IMG/VR virus record: IMGVR_UViG_3300007165_000007
Location: 1-31,624 of that record
Reading direction: 5' to 3' (one strand)
DNA: 31,624 nt
From: a virus
Part shown: piece by piece, positions 16,757 through 26,365 of the stretch
Numbering within the stretch: position 1 is the stretch's first letter
Layout: each line of letters opens with the position of its first letter
Translations under genes and position numbers: made by a program
Notes under the pieces: generated by a model
Databases searched by the model: none
The model's input: only the letters and a program-made list of their open reading frames with translations
Told to the model about the DNA's origin: nothing

Positions 16757-19150
16757 ATGATATTGCCACAATTGACTGGCGGTATGTTGTTTCCAAATGA
16801 CAATGTACCAGAGGTTGACAAGTTGAAGCCTGATTTTGGATTGCGCTGTGCAAGGGCATTGTACTCCCGTTTTTGTAGTGGAGGTACATACTTTACATAC
16901 AGCCAACTCCCTGAAATGCAGGAGATTAGAAACTATGGCGGCGGTATTCAGTCTAGCGACAAGTACAAGAACTGGTTTACAAACGGTTCTCCAACCGGTC
17001 CCAAGAGCGTAAGTCAATCAGACGCTGGGTCAACAAAAGGTATGACTAAGGCACAGAGAAAGGCCATGGCTAACATTAGCTACGACATTTTCTCTCCAAT
17101 GAGAAAACTATCCAATGTTCTTCTATCAGTTCTTGCAGATAACGACTATAAACTTGATTGTGTTTCTCTTGATAAAAATATCATCAATAAAAAGAAGCGC
17201 AAAAAATATGATTTGTACGCTAAAGCGAATTACACAAATCCATTAGCACGTCAATTGGGTCTACCAGAGTTCAAGCTACCATTCGTTCCTAAGGACGAGA
17301 CAATGCTTGAAATGGCTGACCGTCTTGGTTTCTTCAAGAGTAAGTACGAAGTGGCTTTAGAGAAATTAGCCGAGGCTGGTTTCAGGGCTTCGAACTGGGC
17401 TGGAGAGCGTATGGAGTTTAATCGTGATGCGATTGACTTTCACTTCCGTGCAGCGAAAATTTACAACGATCCCATTACCGGCCAGGTGAAGTTTCATTAT
17501 GTAGACCCTGCTCGTATGGTTATGCTTTGGAATGAAGACAACCAGGACGAGCCAGTTGCTATTGGACACATCGCGGTAGAAACAATTCAGTCTATTTACG
17601 ACAAACTAAAAGAAGCTGGTTTTGGAGATGAGGAGATTCAGTCTATGGCTAAATCTTACGTTCCTTATCAGCTAAATGTATCAAATATACCGCAGTGGGC
17701 TTTTGAGCGTAAGGACGCCACCACAAACCGTTGGGTTTGGATGGACTTCAAGGTTTACGTATTGAAGTTTGAATACCTATCAACTGATTACAAGCAGTAC
17801 GTAGAACGCACAAACAAGCAGGGGTATACTACATACCTTCGAAACAACAAGCCGGTAGACGAGAAAAAGAAGAACCCGAATGATAATTATGACGAAGTAA
17901 GTTGTAACTATTGGTACGAGGGTTCATACATCATTTCAGGAACCGGTCAAGACCGTATTTACGAATGGAGAAAAAAGCCAAACCAAATGCAGAAGGGCTT
18001 GTCTCCAATGAGTTCATATGTAATCCATCGCATCAACGGACAATCTCCAACACGCAGCGTGAAAGGATTGCTCGATGACTTGATGTTTGCAGTATTGAAG
18101 TTACGTGCAGCAGTTTGGGCTGCTGCTCCAAAAGGATACAGAATTGATGTAGGCGAAGCCGCTAACATCAAGATTGGGGGTGTAGAGTACGACCTGTTCG
18201 ACCTCATGCACGTCCACCGTCAAAACGGTATTCAGATTGTTGCCACCAAGTTTAACGCCGCAACTGGCAAGTATGTTTCTCAACCACTTGTTGAGATGGA
18301 TAACGGTCTCGGACCACAAGGTCAAGAGTGGCTTGCTCAGATAGCGAATATCCAAATGATGATCAAGGATCTCATGGGTATTCCGGATGCAATGGCTGCA
18401 AGTCCAGATCAGTCAGCAGAACGACTGGTTGGTGTAATGGAGGCAGACTACGTTGCTGGTAACCATGCCAACTGGCCACTTCGTGAGTCGGAGCGTCAGT
18501 TCAAGCAGAAACTTGGGGAGCGCATGATACACCAGGCTCGAATAGATATTGAATACGATCCAAAGATTCGTGAGTTTTATGAGAGCGTTATTGGGGAAAC
18601 CATGATCAACGCGCTTGATGAACTCGAAGGTTTGTCGTTGGATCAATTAGCAATTTCTTGCAAGGTTCTTCCGAACGAAAAAGAGAAGAGTGCTATTCTA
18701 CAACGCGCTATGCAGATGTCACAAATGCCAACCAAGGACGGCGCGGTTCTATTGAGTCCTTCAAGTGTAGAGCGTGTGGCTCAACTGTTAAAGAATGGAG
18801 ATGTAGACGAGGCACTTTGGTTTATGGCTACCGAAGAAACAGAAGCACGTCAGCGCGAGGAACAACACGCACAGATGATGATGCAGCAGACCATTCAGGG
18901 TCAGCAGCAGTCTGCTCTGATGACCGAAGAGGCTAAGCGTCAAACCGCAATGCAACTTGCTGAGATTGAAATCATGAAGCAGCGTGAGATGGCAAATATG
19001 GAGCTTATGAAGGAGCAGGAGATGGCCAAGATTAAGGCTGATGCAAACTATCAAGTTCAGTTATTGAAAGGAAAACAAGTTTTGGAACAAATACAATTAG
19101 AGGCAACTCTAGAGTCTCAAATGGGAAACGAAATAACAGGTAGAGTATAA
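16757..19150 (+). CDS. Portal protein
   Basis: A 797-residue protein between TerL and scaffold genes, the standard place for the portal. Features typical of portals: a mixed N-terminal wing, a long central helical part (ETMLEMADRLGFFKSKYEVAL, IYDKLKEAGFGDEEIQSMAK, MMIKDLMGIPDAM), and a C-terminal coiled coil very rich in Gln, Met, Glu and Ala (REEQHAQMMMQQTIQGQQQS, EIMKQREMANMELMKEQEM) like the barrel of crAss-like and P22 portals. The N-terminus carries a 60-residue extension. Twelve copies would form the vertex through which DNA enters. Assignment rests mainly on order and architecture. Confidence 0.8.
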   Translation: MILPQLTGGMLFPNDNVPEVDKLKPDFGLRCARALYSRFCSGGTYFTYSQLPEMQEIRNYGGGIQSSDKYKNWFTNGSPTGPKSVSQSDAGSTKGMTKAQRKAMANISYDIFSPMRKLSNVLLSVLADNDYKLDCVSLDKNIINKKKRKKYDLYAKANYTNPLARQLGLPEFKLPFVPKDETMLEMADRLGFFKSKYEVALEKLAEAGFRASNWAGERMEFNRDAIDFHFRAAKIYNDPITGQVKFHYVDPARMVMLWNEDNQDEPVAIGHIAVETIQSIYDKLKEAGFGDEEIQSMAKSYVPYQLNVSNIPQWAFERKDATTNRWVWMDFKVYVLKFEYLSTDYKQYVERTNKQGYTTYLRNNKPVDEKKKNPNDNYDEVSCNYWYEGSYIISGTGQDRIYEWRKKPNQMQKGLSPMSSYVIHRINGQSPTRSVKGLLDDLMFAVLKLRAAVWAAAPKGYRIDVGEAANIKIGGVEYDLFDLMHVHRQNGIQIVATKFNAATGKYVSQPLVEMDNGLGPQGQEWLAQIANIQMMIKDLMGIPDAMAASPDQSAERLVGVMEADYVAGNHANWPLRESERQFKQKLGERMIHQARIDIEYDPKIREFYESVIGETMINALDELEGLSLDQLAISCKVLPNEKEKSAILQRAMQMSQMPTKDGAVLLSPSSVERVAQLLKNGDVDEALWFMATEETEARQREEQHAQMMMQQTIQGQQQSALMTEEAKRQTAMQLAEIEIMKQREMANMELMKEQEMAKIKADANYQVQLLKGKQVLEQIQLEATLESQMGNEITGRV

Positions 19151-19155
19151 AACAT

Positions 19156-20229
19156 ATGGAAAACAACGAATTAGAAAATCAAAACGAACAGGTGAACGAT
19201 CAGGTTAATGATCAAGTGACCGATCAAGTAAACGAACAAGTTAATGATGAAGTGGCGCCACAGGACAGTCCGTGGTTTGCTGCTTATGGTTACGAAAGCG
19301 AGGATTCATTTAAGAGCGAGTTTGAACAACTTCGTTCATACAAGAGTCTTGCTGAAGAGTTGAACCATAAGCAAAGAGAGATAGAAGAGGGCTTGGCCCT
19401 TTTGCAGGAGGCCGATGATCCATTTGGTGGAATCGAGGAAGCTAAGACAATGGTTGCCTTTGGTAAAAAGGGAATCAACTCATCTATAGCCAACCAAATT
19501 GTTTCTTCTAACGCGGAAAGCCTCATGGAGGATCCGCTCAAGGCATTGGTACTTGCGGAGGCGGTAAAGAATCCAGACAAATTCAAGCGTCTTGGTCAAT
19601 CAACTATTGAGGAAGCCATTCGCGAAAAGTATAACTTAGGTGACGGGGAGTATTACGCTACAGCCCTTTTAAAGTCTGATGCAATCGATGCAATCGAAAT
19701 CATTGAAAAGACTAAAAAAGATGTTGAAACAGTAAAGAATCCCTTTACCTTTGCAAAAGAGCTAAAGAGCCAGACACAACAACATATTGCGGAAAGACAA
19801 TCTATAGCACTTGCCGAGGCAGAGTCCTACGCCAAGCAGCTAAAGAATGTCCCCTACAAGTTCGGCGATACGGAAGTTTCGTTACAAGTTTCAAACGAAG
19901 AGGTCGAATCGATTTTGAAGTCGCAGTATGCTGGTTATTTAGGTCAAGCCTTTGACACTACCACAAAGGACGGTAAGCAAGCGGTACGTGAATGGCTAAC
20001 GAACCAAATCCTCATTCATAAGGTTCAGTCTGGGGATCTCGGAGTTCAAATTGCCAAATCACTTTCTGCCCAAACCGAAAAAAAGGTAGTAAAAGAAGTC
20101 TACAACGGTCAACCTAAAACGGTTAATCGTGCAGGCAAAACTTCTGTAGATAGCAAGGACTTGACTCCAGCCCAAAGAGATTTGATCGCTAGAGGACTTC
20201 CATTGCCATCTCAGAGTATAAAATCATAA
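19156..20229 (+). CDS. Scaffolding-like protein
   Basis: A 357-residue, acidic, helix-rich protein immediately before the major capsid gene, the usual position of a scaffold. It begins with five QVND-like repeats (residues 12-31), then YKSLAEELNHKQREIEEGLALLQ (coiled coil), alternating Glu/Lys helices and a basic C-terminus (KKVVKEVYNGQPKT, LTPAQRDLIARGLPLP) that would contact the capsid, as in other scaffolds. No protease domain is seen. It would shape the prohead and leave before or during packaging. Confidence 0.65.
   Translation: MENNELENQNEQVNDQVNDQVTDQVNEQVNDEVAPQDSPWFAAYGYESEDSFKSEFEQLRSYKSLAEELNHKQREIEEGLALLQEADDPFGGIEEAKTMVAFGKKGINSSIANQIVSSNAESLMEDPLKALVLAEAVKNPDKFKRLGQSTIEEAIREKYNLGDGEYYATALLKSDAIDAIEIIEKTKKDVETVKNPFTFAKELKSQTQQHIAERQSIALAEAESYAKQLKNVPYKFGDTEVSLQVSNEEVESILKSQYAGYLGQAFDTTTKDGKQAVREWLTNQILIHKVQSGDLGVQIAKSLSAQTEKKVVKEVYNGQPKTVNRAGKTSVDSKDLTPAQRDLIARGLPLPSQSIKS
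19189..19248 (+). repeat. Five 12-bp coding repeats in the scaffold gene
   Basis: Units of the form CA(G/A)GT(T/G)AA(T/C)GA(T/A) encode Q-V-(N/T)-(D/E) five times in a row. Codons vary synonymously between units, so the protein repeat is maintained although the DNA has diverged. It lies at residues 12-31. Confidence 0.8.
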
Positions 20230-20253
20230 TAACTCTAAAAAAAGCTAAATAAA

Positions 20254-21672
20254 ATGGCATTTGTACAGAGTCCCACAATCAATCCGTTGTCAACCGGTGC
20301 GATGACCTTTGGTGGTATCCAAAACAACTGGGACGCAATTAAAGAAGACTTTGACGCAGTAGCGTATCTCCCATTCGGTGACGAATACTGGAGCGCTATG
20401 AACCAAATCATGAACGGTATTGGTAACCGCGAAATCGCTACCAACCCACGTGTTCGTTGGTTTGAATTGACCCGTATGGAGGTTCCAATGAACGTTGCAA
20501 CAGGTGCTACGTTTACCGCTGGTGCTGCAAACGACGTAGTATTGGATACTGACGATCGTCAAGAACTCCCTGCTGGTTCAGGTAATTTCTACTCTTGGTG
20601 CGCGGTTCACGAAATTTGGCGTGACGCAGCAACTGGTATCCTTTATCAAATCACTGCTAAAGATCCAGATGCTATTACCGTTACCCTTCAGCCTGTAAAC
20701 CCTACCGTAACTGGTGGTGTTGTAGGTAACGTGACAATCGCGAACAACGCTGTTCTTTTCTACGTTGGTGTATCTGTTCCTGAGAACTCTACATCACAAG
20801 CTGGTAAGTTCATGTTCGATGATGTTCACACATCATACTTGCAAACAATGCGTCACGACATCGTGACTAGCTCTGAGTCATTGTACAACGAATTGTGGTA
20901 CTCTCAACTTGAGAATGGTACTGCAACTCCATACTCTAACTCACGCGACATCATCTACTTGCAGCGTGAACACCAAGTTGGTATCGTTAACACATTCATG
21001 GCTGGTAGTCAAACCACTAACACTGCTTTGACTTCTGCTACTTCATTCCAAACTACTCCAGGTTTGATCCCATCAATCTTTGAGCGTGGTCAAACATTCG
21101 ATTACGGTGCTGCTTTGGATGAGCAGGCTATCTATGAGTTGGAAGCCCTTTTGACTACCCAAGATGGTTCTGTAAAGAACTACATGGTGTGGACAACTGG
21201 CGTTACTTCGGCTGCTCTTGAGCAGGCATTGCTTGTTCACAACCAGAACGCTAACATCAGCATCAACAAAGTTGCTATGGAGAAGACTTTCTGGGGTGAG
21301 GGTGCTTATGCTGACTTGATGTCTTCAACATACTCATTCAACACAGTTGTGTTCAATAACAAGAACTTCAACCTCGTTCGTATGGGTATCTTTGATAACC
21401 CACAAACTTTCGCTACTGCCGGTTCAACTTGGAGCAACTACGCTGTGTTCCTTCCAATGTCTCCTGGTAACGTAGATGACGGTATGGGTAATCTTGGTAA
21501 GTATATCCGTTTGGCTCACAAGCCAGGTGCTTTCATGAACATGTGGCAAACCGGTGGTCGTGCGTCTGCTAACAAGACTGATGCATGGCAGTTGGGAGTT
21601 CACATCGTATCTGAAATTGCGTTCAAATTCATCAACGCTAACAAATACGGTTTGCTCTACACTACTGCGTAA
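20254..21672 (+). CDS. Major capsid protein
   Basis: A 472-residue protein after the scaffold gene. Codon use is sharply biased (GGT, CGT, AAC, GCT preferred) compared with neighbours, indicating very high expression, and a strong terminator follows immediately. Composition is rich in Ala, Thr, Asn, Gly, with EYWSAMNQIMNGIGNREIATN near the start, FMFDDVHTSYLQTMRHDIVTS in the centre and IVSEIAFKFINANKYGLLYT at the end, a plausible HK97-fold layout. The frame begins 24 bases after the scaffold stop. An inserted beta domain is likely at residues 85-180. The GroES-like proteins may assist its folding. Confidence 0.85.
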   Translation: MAFVQSPTINPLSTGAMTFGGIQNNWDAIKEDFDAVAYLPFGDEYWSAMNQIMNGIGNREIATNPRVRWFELTRMEVPMNVATGATFTAGAANDVVLDTDDRQELPAGSGNFYSWCAVHEIWRDAATGILYQITAKDPDAITVTLQPVNPTVTGGVVGNVTIANNAVLFYVGVSVPENSTSQAGKFMFDDVHTSYLQTMRHDIVTSSESLYNELWYSQLENGTATPYSNSRDIIYLQREHQVGIVNTFMAGSQTTNTALTSATSFQTTPGLIPSIFERGQTFDYGAALDEQAIYELEALLTTQDGSVKNYMVWTTGVTSAALEQALLVHNQNANISINKVAMEKTFWGEGAYADLMSSTYSFNTVVFNNKNFNLVRMGIFDNPQTFATAGSTWSNYAVFLPMSPGNVDDGMGNLGKYIRLAHKPGAFMNMWQTGGRASANKTDAWQLGVHIVSEIAFKFINANKYGLLYTTA

Positions 21673-21687
21673 TCTTAATTAACAATA

Positions 21688-21718
21688 AAAAGAGAGGGGT
21701 TAAACGCCCCTCTCTTTT
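21688..21718 (+). terminator. Terminator after the major capsid gene
   Basis: A perfect 12-bp stem AAAAGAGAGGGG/CCCCTCTCTTTT with a 7-base loop, 16 bases after the capsid stop. It probably protects or ends the capsid mRNA and lowers expression of the tail genes behind it. No promoter was found between it and the next ATG. Confidence 0.9.
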
Positions 21719-21732
21719 AAAAACAAAACGAT

Positions 21733-22653
21733 ATGATTTTTGAACTAAATACAAACCAACCAATGTCTGTCCCAGAGTGGGCGGAAAAAGAATTAAGAGA
21801 AACATTTCCATCTTTCTTCAACGGGTCTCCGCTGAAGATAAAGGCTGTTCCGGGCGCAATGAGACAAGTTCACAAGGTGGCCTCTACAGACAGAGATGGC
21901 GGAGCTAGGGTGTTAGTTACAGCCCCAAATCCACGATCTATGAAGGCTGCTGGATACTACTATGACCCAGAGTATGGCGATCAAGTTTTTGTTCAATACT
22001 CTGAAGTAGCTCCGCGAATGACTCGTGAAGGAGTAAAGTTTGCATATCCAGCTGGAATTATAAGAATGAAAAGTGGTATGGTAATAAATCCAAGTCAAAA
22101 GGATTTGTTGTTTTATCTCCACTACTTGTGTCCAATCATCAAGGACAATAAGTGTTCATATGCAAAAGAACCTGTATTTGAATATGACAAACCACAAGAG
22201 GCTGCTCAAAACAAGATTAATACGGCTCGTCAAGCCCGTGAGCTTGAGAACCTTATCTATTTTGATCTGCCTTATGATGTTATCCTGAAGGCCATAGATG
22301 GTCTCGGAATTAAGCGCATGAAGAGCGAAGAAGAGAACCGAGTTTCTCTGCACGATTCAATCAAGCGCGGCAATGAGGTGTTTAAGAAAAATGCATTTGA
22401 GATTTTTGGTTCATCAAGCAAGAAACAAGAGTCTAAATCCGAAGAAACCATTCATGAATTAGTAAATCGACTTTCTTCTGAAGGTTTTATTAAAAATGAA
22501 GACGGAATTTGGTATCTTCGCGACCGTAGAGGCGATGGATCAAAGTGGTTGAAAAACCCATTCTTTGAATCAAATACTTCGAAGGATGCTTTTGCTCTGA
22601 TTGACCACCTCAAGGTAAATGAAGAATTATTAGGTAAATTAAGAAAACTATAA
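21733..22653 (+). CDS. Putative virion (head-proximal) protein, function unknown
   Basis: A 306-residue protein following the capsid terminator. The N-terminal third has VPEWAEKELRETFPSFFNG and a beta-rich part (VFVQYSEVAPRMTREG); the remainder is helical (AAQNKINTARQARELENLIYF, SEEENRVSLHDSIKRGNEVFKKN). The sequence ends in DGIWYLRDRRGDGSKWLKNP, FALIDHLKVNEELLGKLRKL. I see no enzyme motifs. Position suggests a head-completion or minor structural protein of the crAss-like type. Confidence 0.65.
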   Translation: MIFELNTNQPMSVPEWAEKELRETFPSFFNGSPLKIKAVPGAMRQVHKVASTDRDGGARVLVTAPNPRSMKAAGYYYDPEYGDQVFVQYSEVAPRMTREGVKFAYPAGIIRMKSGMVINPSQKDLLFYLHYLCPIIKDNKCSYAKEPVFEYDKPQEAAQNKINTARQARELENLIYFDLPYDVILKAIDGLGIKRMKSEEENRVSLHDSIKRGNEVFKKNAFEIFGSSSKKQESKSEETIHELVNRLSSEGFIKNEDGIWYLRDRRGDGSKWLKNPFFESNTSKDAFALIDHLKVNEELLGKLRKL

Positions 22654-22656
22654 AAG

Positions 22657-25014
22657 ATGATTAGCACCGTATCCCTTTCGTTTGATCTAACGTACACCAA
22701 CCCGGTAACGGGCGCGTTACAGCCGCGAGGTATTGTTACCGACTCCACGGATTATGCCGGACTTGGAATTAACCTGCTTATAGGCCAGGCAAAGGGGTAC
22801 GGTGTTATCACTTTTAACGGAGATGTAATTGAACAGCATGACACGGTTTTAGATCCGTTGATTGATCTTCAGAACTGGGACTACGCTGAAGATGGTACGC
22901 CTACCTATATATTTAATTTGCCACTAGACCTTAACGGTAACGTGGTAAATGGCGTGTATACGTTTACGTACTCACTTCGTCTTGTAGCAAACCCGTTCTT
23001 AGGCTTGCCAGTTAACGGAGACGTTGCGGCTCCCGACACCCTTACCGTTACATCTAACGAGTGGATTTCTCAGTTCTTAGAGGACGGAGACGTGATCCAA
23101 CTGTTTGGTGTTCCCGGAACAAGCACACACACCATATTGACTGGTGAGTATGTTGATCCCGATAGCGTATTTACAATTACAGCTCCGCCTGTGGACGGAA
23201 CCTACAGCTTCTTGTTTGATATTACAAACACGCAGCTGTCAGGGGTTTACACCTACTCAGGATGTACTCAAACTACAGCAAATGTCAGCTTTACGTATGA
23301 CTGCGAGTATGGAGATAACGGAGTTTGGTCGGTTTCAAACACCACAACTCTTGCATCTAACGAGGTTATATCAAGCCTAAACTGCTCGATTAATTACCCA
23401 TCTTGGGCTACGCTTAGTCCAACTTTCCCTGGCAATGTTGTTGTTACTTCGTTGCCATACCCAAGCGCTCCTGGGGTGGAGACTCCGCTTGCTACAGGAA
23501 CCTATACAGTTTCTTTGACGCAGCAGATTCAACAGACTCAAACGGATGGACTTATTCTTCAATACTCTACATCTGTAATCAAGGAGTTCGCTGTAAGTTG
23601 TGCTGGAACGCTTTGTGGACTGGTTCCTTGCATTGAGAACCTACGCGCTGCTCATCAGGCTGAACTTATTCGTAACAAGGTTTCTAAATACCAAGTATAC
23701 GTTGACAATGTTTTGATGTACTACATCGAGGCATTGAACTACAAGGCTTGCGGAGAACTCACTAAATATAAGGACACTATTGCTTTGTTAGAGGCGCAGT
23801 TAGATGCTTCCGGGTGCGATTGTGCTTGTTGCGATGACAATACTTACTATTGGGTATCTAACAACTCAGGCGTGTCTGTAATTGACGGCTTGATACAGGC
23901 ATTCCAATTCCGTTTGTTTGACGGCATTCCAGGAATCACTGAAGATGTTACTCAAGGCGTTCAAATTGGGGCTTTGTGGGAAGACTTTAACACTGGCATT
24001 CTTTATCGTTGTACAGACAACACAGAAGGTGCTGCTCTTTGGGAAGAATATTACGCGCCAGGGGTAACTCCAGACGCTATCGATATTCCAGCTGAATTTG
24101 CTGGACATAACTACTTGACCGCAAACAATGTTCAGTTGCAATTGGATCAGGTTGATGCGCTGGCAATATTCGCAGGCGCAAATGGCTTGACTAAAGACGG
24201 CAACGACTTGCGTCTTGGTGGAATCTTGGATGACGACACTACCATAAATGTTAACGGAAATGATTTCATCATAGAAAGCGATGATTCGACTTTGGAAGTT
24301 ATAGCTACCGGTGGCGTTCCTTTATTGTTAAATGTAAATCAAGCAGGCACGAGTGTAGGCGTAAACGCTATTCTTACAACAACTAACAGTGCAGGGGCAG
24401 GTGCAAACGGAATAGGAAGTTCGATTCAGTTCGCAGCAGAGAATGCAGCAGGAACACCAAGCACGACTTCGACTATTAGAAGCACTTGGGTTAATGCATC
24501 TGCTAGTAACTCAAATTTCCAGATAACCACTAAAAATGCCAACGTAGAAAGCCCTGCGCTGACATTGAACTTCAACGGTTCTGTAACCCTTAATGAGTAT
24601 ACCGCTGGCAACTTTGAGGACCCAGCACCCGCGTTTTTCCTAACTGTAGACAACGCCGGTTTGGTTTCTAAAACCGAGTTGCCATTATACACAATGGCGA
24701 TTGCAAGAATTTCTCAAAGCGGAGTGGGATCAGCTCCTACACTGCAACAGCAGATATTCAATAATACAGGAGAAACATTTTCGTTTGATTACGGAGGTGT
24801 TGGTTTGTACAGAATTATTTTAGGTTCTATTATCGATACCACAAAAACATCTGTAACCATTGTGAATGGAAATGGAGGTTCACGAGTTGGTTTTGTTTAT
24901 GCCGAACCAAACGCTGCGGGTTATATTGTAGTAAGAACATATGACTATGACACTGGTGTTTTGGCAAATGGAATCTTGAATAACGCGACTATCGAAATTA
25001 AGAAGTTTGCATAA
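22657..25014 (+). CDS. Tail fibre-like structural protein with cysteine cluster
   Basis: A 785-residue, beta-rich virion protein in three parts. Residues 1-305 contain Ig-like strands (VYTFTYSLRLVAN, TYSFLFDITNTQLSGVYTYS, GTYTVSLTQQIQQ). Residues 310-395 form a Cys-rich helical hairpin: C-x4-C-x4-C, then RAAHQAELIRNKVSKYQVYV and YYIEALNYKACGELTKYKD, ending CDCACCDD. The rest is fibre-like, with Asn, Gly and Thr-rich strands (GANGLTKDGNDLRLGG, TTINVNGNDFIIES) and a C-terminal globular head. It overlaps the next gene by 1 base (TAATG). Likely host-contact fibre or appendage. Confidence 0.65.
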   Translation: MISTVSLSFDLTYTNPVTGALQPRGIVTDSTDYAGLGINLLIGQAKGYGVITFNGDVIEQHDTVLDPLIDLQNWDYAEDGTPTYIFNLPLDLNGNVVNGVYTFTYSLRLVANPFLGLPVNGDVAAPDTLTVTSNEWISQFLEDGDVIQLFGVPGTSTHTILTGEYVDPDSVFTITAPPVDGTYSFLFDITNTQLSGVYTYSGCTQTTANVSFTYDCEYGDNGVWSVSNTTTLASNEVISSLNCSINYPSWATLSPTFPGNVVVTSLPYPSAPGVETPLATGTYTVSLTQQIQQTQTDGLILQYSTSVIKEFAVSCAGTLCGLVPCIENLRAAHQAELIRNKVSKYQVYVDNVLMYYIEALNYKACGELTKYKDTIALLEAQLDASGCDCACCDDNTYYWVSNNSGVSVIDGLIQAFQFRLFDGIPGITEDVTQGVQIGALWEDFNTGILYRCTDNTEGAALWEEYYAPGVTPDAIDIPAEFAGHNYLTANNVQLQLDQVDALAIFAGANGLTKDGNDLRLGGILDDDTTINVNGNDFIIESDDSTLEVIATGGVPLLLNVNQAGTSVGVNAILTTTNSAGAGANGIGSSIQFAAENAAGTPSTTSTIRSTWVNASASNSNFQITTKNANVESPALTLNFNGSVTLNEYTAGNFEDPAPAFFLTVDNAGLVSKTELPLYTMAIARISQSGVGSAPTLQQQIFNNTGETFSFDYGGVGLYRIILGSIIDTTKTSVTIVNGNGGSRVGFVYAEPNAAGYIVVRTYDYDTGVLANGILNNATIEIKKFA

Positions 25015-25769
25015 TGATTACTAACCTCGGTCAAATATATGATGAGCTTCTCTTCAGAGCCGGAAAGGATCTGAGGGGCGGCTACATCACGCCCGATGAC
25101 TTCAATCGGGCAATTAAGATTGTAAACCAGCGTTACTTAAACACGCTCGTTGACAATTTTGAGAAGAGCCGGGAGATTACCAGTGACCTTCAGACGTTCA
25201 TCAAGACCCTAGGCTCGCCTCAGTACCCCGCAATGTCGTTCACGCCTGTTTTAGCAGGACGTCCTGAGCGAGGAGGTTACGCAAACATTCCTGCCGACAT
25301 TTGGTACCAGGCAACTGCAAGTTTCCTTGAGATACTCAACAAGGAGTGTTCATACGAAACCAACTACCGAAGCGTAGAGTTTGTAAGCCAACACGAGTTT
25401 GACGCCAAGATGCGTAACTCGATCACAAGCCCGGTAGACAACCCACAAGAAAACGATCCAATACTTGTTACGCGAAATGACAAGTATTTCATTTATCCGT
25501 ACATGCCACGGATAACCTTTACTTACATACGAGAGCCAATTCAGCCTGTATTTGACTATGAAATTGTGAACGGAATCCCTGTATATTTACCACCGGGTTC
25601 TGTTCATACTAATTCAACTACAGCTCCAATTGACACACCGAGTGCAAGCGTTGAATTTGAATATCCCGAAAGCTGCGTGGACCACATAACTGATTTGATT
25701 AAGACTTACATCGGTATTGGTAACGAAAACCAATGGAACATTCAGACTCAAATGCCAAGTAAAGTATGA
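25014..25769 (+). CDS. Putative connector or tail ring protein
   Basis: A 251-residue protein of mixed fold. The N-terminus is helical (MITNLGQIYDELLFRAGKDL, DDFNRAIKIVNQRYLNTLVDN) and the remainder beta-rich (VTRNDKYFIYPYMPRITFTY, IVNGIPVYLPPGSVH), ending in a helix that reads VDHITDLIKTYIGIGNENQ. Similar helix-then-barrel proteins build the neck rings of short-tailed phages including crAss-like viruses. It overlaps both neighbours by start-stop contacts (TAATG and ATGA), so this and the next two genes form a coupled set. Confidence 0.65.
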   Translation: MITNLGQIYDELLFRAGKDLRGGYITPDDFNRAIKIVNQRYLNTLVDNFEKSREITSDLQTFIKTLGSPQYPAMSFTPVLAGRPERGGYANIPADIWYQATASFLEILNKECSYETNYRSVEFVSQHEFDAKMRNSITSPVDNPQENDPILVTRNDKYFIYPYMPRITFTYIREPIQPVFDYEIVNGIPVYLPPGSVHTNSTTAPIDTPSASVEFEYPESCVDHITDLIKTYIGIGNENQWNIQTQMPSKV

Positions 25770-26365
25770 TCACAAAACGTCAAGCCATCGAACTAATACA
25801 GCACAGGTTGACCAGTGGAGACACGCCGGAAGACTTGCGACGCCTGTATCCTCGCTCAATCATTTCGCGTGTACTAAACCTTGCTCTTGCTGATATCGTG
25901 TCACGCGATCCGTATGAAGCAAGCGACATGGCGGTTCCATATGTGTTCACTCCAGCTACTGACGCCAACGGTTACTATGTAACCCTCAGCCCACAGCCAA
26001 TCGCTGGGACTATGGCAATCTTTAGTGTAGAGGACCAGTCGGCAGGAGACAATGGCTATATTGTTCAGACAAAGGCTGAATCAACCGCTATAAGCATACT
26101 GCGAGGAAGCAACAAGTCGGCGGCCATTCTTTTCAAGGATAAGCTGCGATTTAATAAGAAGCCTGAGGGTAACGTAACAGTTACCATGGTTCCGAATGTG
26201 TACCAGATGGATGATGATGATGTTCTTATCATTCCAAGTGATGAGACGGGGAAGGGAGAGATGATGTTGTTCCAAATGTGCATGCAGGTCTTGTCGACCC
26301 AAGGGTTCCAAGACGATTTTAACAATGATTCAATTGACGCCCAAAACGCAGCAGCTAGATCATGA
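25766..26365 (+). CDS. Putative connector or tail ring protein
   Basis: A 199-residue protein: helical start (MITKRQAIELIQHRLTSGDT, ISRVLNLALADIVSRDPYEA), a beta middle (YVFTPATDANGYYVTLSPQP, ILFKDKLRFNKKPEGNVTVTM) and a C-terminal helix (GEMMLFQMCMQVLSTQGFQD). The helix, barrel, helix order is the same as in the genes on both sides, suggesting related ring components or an old duplication. ATGA overlap at the start, ATGA at the end. No enzyme motif. Confidence 0.65.
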   Translation: MITKRQAIELIQHRLTSGDTPEDLRRLYPRSIISRVLNLALADIVSRDPYEASDMAVPYVFTPATDANGYYVTLSPQPIAGTMAIFSVEDQSAGDNGYIVQTKAESTAISILRGSNKSAAILFKDKLRFNKKPEGNVTVTMVPNVYQMDDDDVLIIPSDETGKGEMMLFQMCMQVLSTQGFQDDFNNDSIDAQNAAARS

